Assembly: GCA_964649195.1 (NCBI GenBank)
Contig: CAZYPK010000036.1
Location: forward strand, 1-36,286
Length of the DNA stretch: 36,286 nucleotides
Direction of reading: 5' to 3'
Origin: JTS-RE9 sp964649195
Lineage (GTDB): Bacteria; Planctomycetota; Phycisphaerae; Phycisphaerales; Phycisphaeraceae
Under the pieces are notes generated by a model that saw only the letters and a program-made list of their open reading frames with translations, did not search any database and had not been told where the DNA came from. The position numbers and the translations under genes are program-made. This document shows positions 14,469 to 23,317 of this stretch, piece by piece. Position 1 is the first letter of the stretch, and each line of letters opens with the position of its first letter.

Positions 14469-15347
14469 TTACGTCCAGCCGATCACGTAAAACACGGCTG
14501 TAAAAAGCAGGTCGGTGTAGATGATCGCTTCGATGCAGTGGACGACGGTGTTGGTGGTGGCGCGGCCGACGCCTGAGGCGCCGCCAGTGACGTGCAGGCC
14601 GTTGTAGCAGGCGATGGCGCCGATGATGGCGCCGAAGACGGCGGCTTTGAACAGGCCGGTGAAAAAGTCCACGAGTTCGAGGATGTCCAGGGTGTTGGCT
14701 TTGTACACGCCTGAGGGGATGTCCAGGAGGTTGACGCCCAGCCACCAGCCGCCGCCGATGGCGATGATCTCGGCCATGATGCAGAGGAAGATGAGCGAGA
14801 TGGTGGTGGCCAGGACGCGGGGGACGACGAGGAATCGCACGGGGTTGAGGGCGTGTGCTTCGAGTGCTTCGATTTCTTCGCCGACGACCATGGTGCCGAT
14901 TTCCGCGGCGATGGAGGCGCCGGCGAAACCGGTGAGGACGATGGCGCTGATGAGCGGTCCCAGCTCGCGCACCACGGCAATGGAGATGATGGTGGCGACC
15001 TGATCGATCTGGCCGAACTCTTCCAGGGGCGGCGCCATTTGCAGGGCGAGGATGAGGCCGATGCAGAAACTGACCAGGCTGATGACGCCGACGGAGCGTG
15101 CCCCGACGCGGACGATCTGGGAGTAAAGGGCGAACCGGCCGAAGCGCACCTTTCGCAGGATCAATGCCCGCCAAAGCCAGAGGATGGTCTGCCAGAGCAG
15201 TCGGCTGATGCCGCCGATGTAGTTCAGCAGTCGCACCGGGTGTGAGCCGAGGCGATCGAGGAAGGCGATGTAGGCCGGGTGCTCGGATATCGAAGGAGCG
15301 GGGCCGGCAGGAGCGGGCGGTTCAGGTTGAGAGGCAGGGGTGGGCAT
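14469..15347 (-). CDS. mlaE: MlaE-family ABC lipid transporter permease
   Basis: About 292 residues from ATG 15347. The family signature is clear: FCIGLILALQMAPPLEEFG, VVRELGPLISAIVLTGFAGASIAAEIGTM, EEIEALEAHALNPVRFLVVPRVLA, FGAIIGAIACYNGLHVTGGASGVGRATT. Five to six membrane helices. The family moves phospholipids or other lipids between inner and outer membranes. No ATPase (MlaF) or MCE (MlaD) gene is seen nearby. The frame stays open to 15449 through a PAPAPAPA stretch encoded by GCAGGAGCAGG repeats and through a TTTGAGATTT repeat; that part has no ribosome site and is probably not translated. Confidence 0.88.
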   Translation of the reverse strand: MPTPASQPEPPAPAGPAPSISEHPAYIAFLDRLGSHPVRLLNYIGGISRLLWQTILWLWRALILRKVRFGRFALYSQIVRVGARSVGVISLVSFCIGLILALQMAPPLEEFGQIDQVATIISIAVVRELGPLISAIVLTGFAGASIAAEIGTMVVGEEIEALEAHALNPVRFLVVPRVLATTISLIFLCIMAEIIAIGGGWWLGVNLLDIPSGVYKANTLDILELVDFFTGLFKAAVFGAIIGAIACYNGLHVTGGASGVGRATTNTVVHCIEAIIYTDLLFTAVFYVIGWT

Positions 15348-15500
15348 TGGGGCGGGGGCAGGAGCAGGGGCAGGAGCAGGAGCAGGAGCAGGGGGCAAGT
15401 GTTGGACATCTGAAATCTGAAATTTCAAATTCGAAATCTCAAATCTCAAATCTCAAATTTCACATTCCTTGCCTTCTGCCCTCCGACCCCTGCCCCCTGG

Positions 15501-15830
15501 TTATACCGTCGCGGCATCGTTGCTGTTGTCGGTGATGGTGAAGACGGTGTGCAGCCGGGCGATTTCGAAGATGCCCCTGACCTTCGGCTGCAAGGCGCAG
15601 AGGATGATTTTGCCGCTTCGCTTCCGCTGCATCTGCAAGGCTTCGACCAGCACCGCCACGCCGGAGGAATCCATGTAGTTGACCTCTTTCAGGTCGATGA
15701 TCAATCGGCTGACGGGCTGTTGCAGCAGTCCCATGATCTGCACGCGCAGCTCGGAGGATCGGCTGTAGTCGATCTCGCCGTGAATCTGCACCAGAAAACC
15801 GTCGGCAGTGGGGGTGGTCGTGAAGTTCAT
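15501..15830 (-). CDS. STAS-domain protein (anti-anti-sigma factor or MlaB-like)
   Basis: 109 residues from the ATG preferred here, which fits the family size; an ATG at 15956 overlapping the kinase stop (ATGA) would add 42 unstructured residues. The fold signature is VQIHGEIDYSRS...LIIDLKEVNYMDSSGVAVLVEAL; the DSSG motif holds the serine phosphorylated by RsbW/SpoIIAB-type kinases. The kinase gene directly upstream supports a partner-switch pair. The downstream mlaE is compatible instead with an MlaB role, since MlaB is also a STAS protein. Confidence 0.82.
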   Translation of the reverse strand: MNFTTTPTADGFLVQIHGEIDYSRSSELRVQIMGLLQQPVSRLIIDLKEVNYMDSSGVAVLVEALQMQRKRSGKIILCALQPKVRGIFEIARLHTVFTITDNSNDAATV

Positions 15831-15952
15831 GTCAACCATTTCGTTGAAGGGACGAGGCGATGAAGGCATACGGAATCGAAGTCTGTTCGTTGATGAAAGG
15901 CTGTTCCCAGGTCTGTCGGGGATGACTGTTTTCAGGACGGCGCCCCGGGCGG

Positions 15953-16417
15953 TCATGTTTCCGTTTCGTCTGACGCATATTTGAGCAGCGTCAATCGCAG
16001 GCCCTTACCCTTGGCATCGGTTCGGCACTGGTAGCTGTGATGATCCACCGATTCCCGGATGATGCTCACCCCCAGCCCGCCGGGGGTGAGGTCTTCGATG
16101 TTCGTCGGCGGGCATTGCCTGGGCTTGATGGAATCGGGATCGATGTTTTCGGTTTCATCATCGATGACCACTTCGATGCCCTTGCGATCTTCCCGGCAGG
16201 ATGGCGAAAGCGTGACCCAGATCGGCTGATCCGGCCGGCCATCGTACCCGTGTCGAATGATGTTGGTCAGGGCCTCGTCAACGGCCAGCACCAGGCGATC
16301 GCAATCGTGCGAAGGCAGCCCCCATCGCTCGGCTGCCGACTGCACCGCGGAGCGCACCACGCCCAGATACTTCGGGTCGCTGTCGATGCGGATTTCGATG
16401 GGAGCGTGATGGTGCAT
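15953..16417 (-). CDS. RsbW/SpoIIAB-like serine kinase (anti-sigma HATPase)
   Basis: 154 residues. A GHKL ATPase domain: N-box DRLVLAVDEALTNIIRHGY, G1 VVIDDETENIDP, G2 GGLGVSIIRESVDH. Family members bind ATP, phosphorylate a STAS partner and sequester a sigma factor or other target. No sigma gene is in the window. The region between G1 and G2 is longer than in SpoIIAB (QCPPTNIEDLTP), as in HATPase_c_2 proteins of many non-Firmicutes. Next to the STAS gene, probably co-transcribed. Start ATG 16417 lacks an obvious ribosome site. Confidence 0.85.
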   Translation of the reverse strand: MHHHAPIEIRIDSDPKYLGVVRSAVQSAAERWGLPSHDCDRLVLAVDEALTNIIRHGYDGRPDQPIWVTLSPSCREDRKGIEVVIDDETENIDPDSIKPRQCPPTNIEDLTPGGLGVSIIRESVDHHSYQCRTDAKGKGLRLTLLKYASDETET

Positions 16418-16452
16418 GAGAAGGAGGAAATTGCAAACTCACAATGTCGAAA

Positions 16453-16540
16453 GGGATTCCCGAATAACCTTACGTCCAAGCCGCTTGCGGCTTCGCGATC
16501 CCCAGGTTCACGATACATCGGGGGTTATTCGGAAGTCCCG
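16453..16540. repeat. Dispersed repeat family B, copy 2 (complete form)
   Basis: The most complete copy: outer arms TTCCCGAATAACC (left) and GGTTATTCGGAA (right) enclose the CGTCCAAGCCGCTTGCGGC core and CGATCC. It lies between the kinase gene and the HEAT-like gene. Confidence 0.75.
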
Positions 16541-16544
16541 AAAC

Positions 16545-16883
16545 TTATTTCTCCGCGAATCGCCGGGTCTTCACCGCATCGACCCACGCTTCAACGGCGG
16601 CGCGGCGACCGGCTTCATCGGCATATGGATTGTACCCCAGACGCTCGCCGGTGATGCGCTCCAGGGCGCTGATCGCAAACAGTCGCACCGCAGGGTCATC
16701 GTTGTCCAACTGCTCGACCAGTGGCGGAATGTGCCGCGGATCGCCCGATTCCCCTGCATTCCGAATCGCGTACAGCTTGCTGGCCGGGTCGGGGGAATGA
16801 AACCCGCCGGTGCTCGCCGGCGGCGCGCAGCGCACACAAAGCAGCGGCAGGGCGATGATCAGGATGATCCAACGGCGTGACAT
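16545..16883 (-). CDS. Small exported HEAT-repeat-like protein
   Basis: 112 residues. An N-terminal hydrophobic segment (WIILIIALPLLCVRC) could be a lipoprotein signal, but Arg before the Cys is atypical. Then GDPRHIPPLVEQLDNDDPAVRLFAISALERITG forms one clear HEAT-like helical pair. The C-terminus (RRAAVEAWVDAVKTRRF) is basic and helical. HEAT repeats mediate protein contacts; no partner is evident. First gene of the minus-strand run leading to the kinase, but with a repeat element between. Confidence 0.7.
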   Translation of the reverse strand: MSRRWIILIIALPLLCVRCAPPASTGGFHSPDPASKLYAIRNAGESGDPRHIPPLVEQLDNDDPAVRLFAISALERITGERLGYNPYADEAGRRAAVEAWVDAVKTRRFAEK

Positions 16884-17556
16884 GGGCGGGCATTCTAATG
16901 CAAGGGGGAAGGGCCTGGGGAAGAGGGCCTGGGGCCTAGGGACACAGGAAGAAGCCCACAGCCGCTTGCGGCTTCGCTCCGCCCCCCGGCCTCCGCCCCC
17001 CGCCCCCGGCCTCGCCCTGTGGAAACCCTGTGGATAATATGCGGCTTGATTTTTCGGTGTGTCGCATTCAAAGGGAGACCGGTTCGGGTGCGATCGGAAC
17101 GGTTGGCGACGGATGGGGCGTTCGGTTGATTCCGTCTTGGGATGAACATCGGCTTTGACATGAGGATTCGCACCGCTCGCCCGGTTTTGAACCCTCGAAG
17201 AGTCGCCGGTTACGGCTTGCGAGGGGCCGGGGGACCGGGGGACCGGGGGGCGGGGCTGCGGGGGAGGGTGATTTTCGACTAGCGAATCGGGCTGGTTTTG
17301 TCAATAGGGGGAGCCTGAAAATAAGGGTTCGGATTTGGTTGACTTTTCTCATGTCCAGCCATCCGGTTGACTTGCAACTTTTTCCGGGGTGATTAAACTG
17401 GCGTTTGCGGCTGGAGGATCGAACCTGAGTGAATCGAGATTTTGGTGGACCGAACATTGCGTTGATTGCGAGCAGCCTTGACAGGCTCGCCCCGCCTGAT
17501 GGATATTCCTGACGAAACCCTGCTATTTTCTTTTCCGCGGCCAAGGAGGCTCACCT
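16884..17556. other. Secretin upstream spacer
   Basis: About 670 bp without a convincing gene. It holds a family H repeat (16951-16982), a C-rich stretch, TGTGGAAAC (17018-17026) and TGTGGATAA (17029-17037; the latter is a perfect DnaA-box reverse complement), GGGGGACC tandem repeats (about 17227-17249), and AT-richer DNA near 17367-17399 with a weak TTGACT/TGATTA promoter-like pair for the secretin. Confidence 0.5.
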
Positions 17557-20500
17557 TTGTCCAAACGTCCTTTCCTGAGCGTGGTGGTGTTGTTCGTCGC
17601 ATCGCTGGGTCTTTTTGCGACGGCACACGCCGAGGATGCCACCGCTGAGCAGTTGCTTGCTCAGGGCGTCAGGCTCCATCTCGATGGCAACAATGCCGCA
17701 GCCAAGGCGACGCTGCAACGCATTGATCCCGTCCAGCTTTCCAAGGAGCAGCAGGTCACCCTGCTGACAACGCTCCAGACGATCGAGCGCGGAGACACCC
17801 CCGCCCCGGCAGCCTCGGATGCCCCTGCATCTGCTCCTGCCGCCCCTGCACCTGCTGCTGCTGCACCTGCCCCTGCCGCCCCCCTCGCGCCCGCCGAGTT
17901 GCTGCTCGCCGCCGACAAGCGTCGTGATGCCGGCGACTACGATGGTGCGACGGCCCTGCTGAGCCAGGCCGCCGGCCACCCTGATGCCAGCGCGGAAGAC
18001 AAGGCTTATGTCACTTCCCGATCCGCCGAGATCACCCGCCTTCGCAACAACAAGCTGACGGCCGCCCGCCAGACGATCGATCAGGTCGCCGCCGATCTGG
18101 GCAAGCCGGGCGTGGATCTTGATGGCGCCGAGGCTCGCCTCAAAAGCGTCAAGGCCAGCGGGTTGAACCTGGGCTTCTTTGATGATCGCCGTCTTGACCG
18201 GTTGCTGACGACCATTGCCGAGCGTCGCGCCGAGTCGGGTGCGACAGCGGTTGTTTACGATCCGGCCCCCCCGGCCTCCCCGGCTACTCCGAACGCGCCT
18301 GTCACGCCGGTCGCCCCGGCACCCGCCCCGATCGCTCCCGTCAACGATTCCTTCGTCAACGCCCGCAAGCTGCTCGTCGAGGAAAAGATCGTCGAAGGCC
18401 AGCAGGCCGAGGCATCGGGCGCCTACCGTGTGGCAGTCAAGCATTACAGCGACGCCTTGGCCATCGACCCCAACAGCGCCGAAGCCAAGGCCCTGCTCGA
18501 TGCGGCCCAGTCCAAGGTGAACGCCGGCGTGGTCGCCCCCGTCAGCCCCATCGGCAGCGCCATCGGGGACCTGGGTGTGGAGCGTCAGGCCACGGTTGCC
18601 GAATACGAGGAACTGATGGGCAAGGCGGCGGCGCTTCGCGCCGGTCGCAACTACACCGGCGCCCAGGAAGCCGTGCAGCAGGCCAAGGTCGTGATCGACC
18701 GCAAGAAGAGCGTGCTGGGCGCCAACACCTACACGGACCTGCGCACCAGCGCCGACAGGCTTTACAGTGAGATCACCGCCGAGGCGGCCATCGCCAAGGC
18801 GGAAATGGACAAGAAGCAGGAGGAACAGGACGCCAAGGACGCGAAGATCCGCACCCTCACCGCCGAGCGCGAGCGTCACCTTCAGGTGCAGCGTCTGCTC
18901 CAGCGGGCGCTGGAGCTGCGCAAGACGCAGGATTACGATCGTGCGATCCAGCTTGTCAACCAGGCCCTCTTCCTCGATCCGGGCAACCCGGCGGCGGAGT
19001 CGATGAAGACGATGATGGAAGACACCCAGATCGCGGTCAAGGCGAAGGAATACATTCGCCTTCGCAATGTCCGCTTCGCCAAGCACAACATGGAAATGAT
19101 CGAGGCGACGGTTCCCTACAACGAACTGATCACCTACCCCAGCGACTGGCCGCAGCTTACCGCGATGCGTCTTCAGGCCCTGGGCAACGAAGGCGGCGAG
19201 TCGGAGATCAACCGCCGCGTCGCGCTGAGGCTTCAGGACCCGATCCCGATCACGTTCGAAGGCAACAAGCTGGTCAGCGTGATGGATTATTTCCGCAACA
19301 TCACCGGCGTGAACTTCTTCATCAACTGGGCCGCCCTCGAAGCCGCCGGCGTCGAGCAGGACATGGCCATCACCCTTCAGCTCAACAACGTGCCCGCCGA
19401 GCAGGCCCTTCGCCTGGTCCTTCAGCAGGCCGGCGCCGGCGCCGAACTGGAGCCGATCGGCTTCAGCGTCATCGACGGCATCGTCACCGTCTCCACCCAG
19501 CGCGATCTTCAGAAAACCACCGACACCCGCGTCTATGACATCCGCGACCTGCTCGTGCAGGTGCCCAACTTCACCGGCGCCCCCGAGTTCGACCTCAACA
19601 GCGCCCTCTCCAACACCAGCTCCGGCGGTTCATCCGGCGGCGCCCAGTCCGCCACGACCCTCTTCGACGATGCCGACTCGCAGGGCGAGCAGCCCACCCG
19701 CGAGGAACTCGTCGAGCAGATCGTCACCCTCATTCAGGACACCATCGGCCGCCAGTCCGACTGGGCCGCCTACGGCGGCGAAGTCTCCAGCCTCCGCGAA
19801 CTCAACGGCAACCTGATCATCAAGTCCACCCCCGACAACCACCGCGACATCGTTCGCCTGCTCGGTCAGCTTCGTGCCGCCCGGGCCATGCAGATTCACA
19901 TCGAAACCCGCTTCCTCCTTGTCGAGTCCAACTTCCTCGATGAACTGGGCGTCGATCTCGACATGCAGTATCGCTCCACCAACAGCCGCTTCCTTGGCCC
20001 CATCACCTTCGCCCAGGACTCGGCGGGCCTGGCCGGACGCACCGATACCGGCTTCCCCGGCAACTTCGGCGCGCCCAACGGCGTGCCCGGCGGCTTCAAC
20101 GCCGGCGGCGCGGGCACGGGCTTCACCTCCACCGGACGATCCATGGAGTTCAACGTCGGCGTCACCTTCATGGATGACCTCGATGTCAACCTCATCGTCA
20201 CCGCCACCCAGGGATCGCGCCGTTCCATCAACCTCACCGCCCCCCGTCTGACCCTCTTCAACGGGCAGCGATCCCACATCATGGTCGCACGGCAGGTCGC
20301 CTTCATCTCCGACCTCGAACCGGTTTCCGGCGGCACGGGCTTCGACCCGACCCTCTCGGTCACCCAGTCCGGCGTCGTGCTTGACGTGGAGGCCACCGTC
20401 TCCGCCGACAAACGCTACGTCACCATGACCGCCCGACCCAGCCTCGCAACCCTCGTCCAGCCGATCCGCTCCATTCCGCAGACCGGTGCGGGCGTCATCG

Positions 20501-20895
20501 GCGGCGGCGGCGGCGGCATCGGCGATGATGATGACATCATCCTCTCAGGCTTCATCGAAGCTCCCGAACTCGAACTCACCTCCATCCGCACCAGCGTCTC
20601 CGTTCCCGACAAGGGCACCCTCCTCATGGGCGGCCAGCGGTTGGTGGCCGACATCGAGGTCGAGGCCGGCATCCCCATCCTCTCCAAGATCCCCGTGCTC
20701 AACCGCTTCTTCACCAACACCAGCAAGGTCAAGGACGAGCGAACCCTGCTCATCCTGATCAAGCCCACCATCATCCTCCAGGATGAGCAGGAGGAAATGC
20801 TCTGGCCCGGCCTGAACCAGGACCCGATCGGCTTCAATGCCGCCCGGGCCGCCAGCCCCGGCGGCGTCAACGAAATCACCTCCGCGACCCCCTGA
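17557..20895 (+). CDS. Large outer-membrane secretin with TPR-rich periplasmic part (GspD/PilQ-like)
   Basis: 1112 residues. The start is TTG with AAGGAGG 7 bases upstream, followed by a clear signal peptide ending ATAHA. Order: two Ala/Pro-rich linkers (about 83-110 and 229-255), TPR-like repeats (for example AYRVAVKHYSDALAIDPNSAEAKAL, YDRAIQLVNQALFLDPGNPAAE), coiled-coil with EMDKKQEEQDAKDAK, a secretin N/STN-like domain (about 565-650) and the secretin core (about 775-1085) with the signature VPDKGTLLMGGQRL...AGIPILSKIPVLNRFF and LLILIKPTII. Secretins form outer-membrane channels for type II secretion, type IV pili or filamentous export. No gsp or pil partners are nearby, so the system served is unknown. 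Confidence 0.93.
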   Translation: MSKRPFLSVVVLFVASLGLFATAHAEDATAEQLLAQGVRLHLDGNNAAAKATLQRIDPVQLSKEQQVTLLTTLQTIERGDTPAPAASDAPASAPAAPAPAAAAPAPAAPLAPAELLLAADKRRDAGDYDGATALLSQAAGHPDASAEDKAYVTSRSAEITRLRNNKLTAARQTIDQVAADLGKPGVDLDGAEARLKSVKASGLNLGFFDDRRLDRLLTTIAERRAESGATAVVYDPAPPASPATPNAPVTPVAPAPAPIAPVNDSFVNARKLLVEEKIVEGQQAEASGAYRVAVKHYSDALAIDPNSAEAKALLDAAQSKVNAGVVAPVSPIGSAIGDLGVERQATVAEYEELMGKAAALRAGRNYTGAQEAVQQAKVVIDRKKSVLGANTYTDLRTSADRLYSEITAEAAIAKAEMDKKQEEQDAKDAKIRTLTAERERHLQVQRLLQRALELRKTQDYDRAIQLVNQALFLDPGNPAAESMKTMMEDTQIAVKAKEYIRLRNVRFAKHNMEMIEATVPYNELITYPSDWPQLTAMRLQALGNEGGESEINRRVALRLQDPIPITFEGNKLVSVMDYFRNITGVNFFINWAALEAAGVEQDMAITLQLNNVPAEQALRLVLQQAGAGAELEPIGFSVIDGIVTVSTQRDLQKTTDTRVYDIRDLLVQVPNFTGAPEFDLNSALSNTSSGGSSGGAQSATTLFDDADSQGEQPTREELVEQIVTLIQDTIGRQSDWAAYGGEVSSLRELNGNLIIKSTPDNHRDIVRLLGQLRAARAMQIHIETRFLLVESNFLDELGVDLDMQYRSTNSRFLGPITFAQDSAGLAGRTDTGFPGNFGAPNGVPGGFNAGGAGTGFTSTGRSMEFNVGVTFMDDLDVNLIVTATQGSRRSINLTAPRLTLFNGQRSHIMVARQVAFISDLEPVSGGTGFDPTLSVTQSGVVLDVEATVSADKRYVTMTARPSLATLVQPIRSIPQTGAGVIGGGGGGIGDDDDIILSGFIEAPELELTSIRTSVSVPDKGTLLMGGQRLVADIEVEAGIPILSKIPVLNRFFTNTSKVKDERTLLILIKPTIILQDEQEEMLWPGLNQDPIGFNAARAASPGGVNEITSATP

Positions 20896-20922
20896 TCCGC
20901 CAAGCCCATCAAGTCAACCCCC

Positions 20923-20954
20923 ACCGGCGAGCCGCAAGGCCCGCCGGTTTTTTT
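20923..20954 (+). terminator. Secretin terminator
   Basis: ACCGGCG (20923-20929) pairs with CGCCGGT (20942-20948), followed by seven T. Confidence 0.8.
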
Positions 20955-20955
20955 G

Positions 20956-21210
20956 AGCCGCGACTCAACGAGTCGCGGATGTCAACGGCCTCAAGGGGCG
21001 GACATCGCAAGGAGATTCATCCGTCTCGAAAACCGTGGAATGCAGGACCGGCGCATTTGGCCGTTCGCCTTGGCGAACGGAGTGTCGGATGCCCGTGGTT
21101 GAAGGTCGGTTGCTTTGGCCTGTGTCCCACGGTTTTCGAGGCTTTTGGGTTGTCGCGCGATGGACGCCTCCTTCAGGTTGTTCACGTCCGCGACTCGTTG
21201 AGTCGCGGCT
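20956..21210. repeat. Hairpin-bounded palindromic element (family A), copy 2
   Basis: Hairpins at 20958-20978 (loop AAC) and 21188-21208 (loop GTT) bound about 250 bp. Inside, GTCAACGGCCTCAAGG and CTTCAGGTTGTTCACGTC continue the inverted symmetry, and CTCGAAAACCGTGG is opposed to CCACGGTTTTCGAG. No gene within. It starts immediately after the secretin terminator. Confidence 0.85.
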
Positions 21211-21349
21211 CTCATTCGGCTGTGAATTTCGCGCGGATCAGCCCTTTTCCCGGTAGCGATCCTTTTTTTCTTTTGCTACCTTACCGCTCCGCGCCGCAGG
21301 TTCGCAAACATTCGTTTCGCCGCGGAGCCTTTGTGAAAGGTCGTCATCC

Positions 21350-22603
21350 ATGAGCATCACCTCGGTCAAGCAATTGAAAACAGTGTCCGGCAACGTGCGC
21401 CCGCTGACGACGCAGGCCCTGGAGGAAACCGGCGGCCTTCTGCGCCTGGCGCCGACCTGGGTGCCGCGCTCGTTCCTTCAGCCGGGGCTGCGCATCAAGC
21501 TCGATCCGCGCGACACCTTCGCCTTCGGCCTCACCCGCGGCGGCATCGATGAACGCTGGTTCTCCTCCACCACCGAAGCGATGAACGAAAACCGCACGCC
21601 CGATGAGGGCCTGTCGTATGTCGTCGTCGGCAGCAAGCGGTTCACGCTCCGCGATGCCGTCAGCGAACTGGGCGGCGAACTGGTCGGCAAGGCGATGTAC
21701 AGGAAGTACAGGAAGTGGCCGGTCTATTCCAAATTCTTCGACAACATGGGGCCTATTCCGCACCACATGCACCAGAACGCGAAGCAGGCGAAACTGGTCA
21801 GGCAGGAAGGCAAACCGGAGAGTTATTACTTCCCGCCGCAGCACAACCCGACGGGCAACAACTTCCCCTACACCTTCATGGGCCTGAACCCCGGCGTCAC
21901 CAAGAAGCAGCTTCGTGAATGTCTGGCCAACTGGGAAAAGGGCGACAACGGCATCCTCGATCTGTCGCAGGCCTACCGCCTCAAGCCCGGCACCGGCTGG
22001 CTGATTCCGCCTTGCGTGCTGCACGCCCCCGGCAGCCTCTGCACCTACGAGCCGCAGTGGGGCAGCGATGTGTTCGGCATGTATCAGAACGTCGTCGAAG
22101 GCCGGACCGTGCCGTGGTCGCTTTTGGTGAAGGATGTTCCGAAAAACAAGCACCGCGACATCGACTACATCGTCGATCAACTCGACTGGGCCCGCAACGT
22201 CGATCCGAACTTCAAGAAGAACAATTACCTGGAGCCGATCGTTGACACGCAGGACGCCAAGCACGTGGACAAGTGGATCGTCTATGGCAACATCGACGGC
22301 GACCAGTTCTTCACCGCCAAGGAACTGACCGTGCATCCCGGCCAGACGGTCACCGTGAAGGACAACGGCGCCAGCGGCGTCATCACCGTGCAGGGCCAGG
22401 GCAAGGCCAACAAGCTCTCCATCAACAGCCCGAAGATGATCGGCTTCACCGAACTCACCGATGACGAGTTCTACATCACCGAACCGGCGGCCAAGGCGGG
22501 CGTGACTTACGTCAACACCTCGCCCACCGAACCGCTGGTGATGCTGCGCTACTTCGGCCCGGAAGTGAACCCGCAGGCCCCGAAGCACGCGGGCAGCAGG
22601 TAA
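21350..22603 (+). CDS. Cupin-fold protein, sugar-isomerase-like
   Basis: 417 residues. PIPHHMHQ supplies an H-x-H-type cupin metal motif, followed by GWLIPPCVLHAPGSLCTYEPQWGSDVF, which resembles the second cupin motif of type I phosphomannose isomerase-like enzymes. A second all-beta part (about 310-400; VHPGQTVTVKDNGASGVITVQGQG) looks like a further cupin barrel. A metal-dependent sugar isomerase or epimerase is the likely class; substrate unknown. No signal peptide. ATG with AAAGG 9 bases upstream. Confidence 0.65.
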   Translation: MSITSVKQLKTVSGNVRPLTTQALEETGGLLRLAPTWVPRSFLQPGLRIKLDPRDTFAFGLTRGGIDERWFSSTTEAMNENRTPDEGLSYVVVGSKRFTLRDAVSELGGELVGKAMYRKYRKWPVYSKFFDNMGPIPHHMHQNAKQAKLVRQEGKPESYYFPPQHNPTGNNFPYTFMGLNPGVTKKQLRECLANWEKGDNGILDLSQAYRLKPGTGWLIPPCVLHAPGSLCTYEPQWGSDVFGMYQNVVEGRTVPWSLLVKDVPKNKHRDIDYIVDQLDWARNVDPNFKKNNYLEPIVDTQDAKHVDKWIVYGNIDGDQFFTAKELTVHPGQTVTVKDNGASGVITVQGQGKANKLSINSPKMIGFTELTDDEFYITEPAAKAGVTYVNTSPTEPLVMLRYFGPEVNPQAPKHAGSR

Positions 22604-22670
22604 GCGAGCCGGGGCGTACTCGCCCCGGTGCGTGACCGGTGTGTGATAGCATGACTCATCGGAGGTTTTC

Positions 22671-23264
22671 ATGGTTGCACAGATGACGCGGACTCAGCCG
22701 ATGACCATCACCCAGTTCATGGCCCTGCCGCCGGAGCCGGAGGGGATGACGCGCGAGTTGATTCACGGCAACATCCGGGAGCGTGACACAACGACGAGAA
22801 ATCGCCGGCATTGCGTGACGGAAGCCTTGATCTCGTATCTGCTGCTCGGTTGGCAGAAGCGGACGGGTGCCAAGGGCGTGGTCGCCGCCGGCGAGGCGCG
22901 TTGCCGGCTTTCCACCGAATCCGCCACCGTGGTGGGCATTGATGTCGCCTTCTTCGGCTCCGAGCATATGGGTGCGGTGGATAAGGAAACGGACGGCTTC
23001 GGCGGCCCGCCGATCCTGGCGGTGGAGATTCTTTCGCCTTCGGACACGAAGGAAGCCGTGACGGAGAAGATACGGGTCTATCTCGAAGCAGGCGTCAAGC
23101 AGGTGTGGATGGTGGACACCGATTTTCACACCATCACCGTGCATCGTCCCGGCGTTGATCCCTGCCTCTTTGGTTCTTCCCAGACCATCTCCGGAGATCC
23201 GGACCTGCCCGGTTTCAGCGAACCGGTTTCTTCATTCTTTTCACCCGGTCATTCGCGTGCATAA
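22671..23264 (+). CDS. Uma2-family (DUF820) putative endonuclease 1
   Basis: 197 residues, matching the family. Motifs in order: MTITQFMALPPEPEGMTRELIHG, VVGIDVAFFG, AVEILSPSDTKEAVTEKIRVYLEAGVKQVWMVDT, TVHRPG. The restriction-like fold places D in GIDV and E-x-L in VEIL as likely metal ligands. The family is common in cyanobacteria and planctomycetes; activity is largely unproven. ATG with GGAGG 5 bases upstream. Confidence 0.88.
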   Translation: MVAQMTRTQPMTITQFMALPPEPEGMTRELIHGNIRERDTTTRNRRHCVTEALISYLLLGWQKRTGAKGVVAAGEARCRLSTESATVVGIDVAFFGSEHMGAVDKETDGFGGPPILAVEILSPSDTKEAVTEKIRVYLEAGVKQVWMVDTDFHTITVHRPGVDPCLFGSSQTISGDPDLPGFSEPVSSFFSPGHSRA

Positions 23265-23317
23265 GCCGTTTTCATCGGCGTTTTTTCACGCTCGACCCGA
23301 TCTTCGGAGCTTTCGCC

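Noticed and set aside
17018..17037. Replication origin with DnaA boxes
   Set aside because: Only one perfect and one partial box, no dnaA/dnaN/parAB genes and no repeat AT-rich unwinding region; chance or a regulatory site is likelier.
17068..17544. Minus-strand 158-codon frame in the secretin spacer
   Set aside because: Low-complexity Pro/Arg/Ser composition, crosses repeat DNA and the likely secretin promoter, no ribosome site.
17551..19086. Minus-strand frame opposite the secretin N-terminal half
   Set aside because: Shadow frame of Ala/Glu-rich coding sequence; no start signal or motif.
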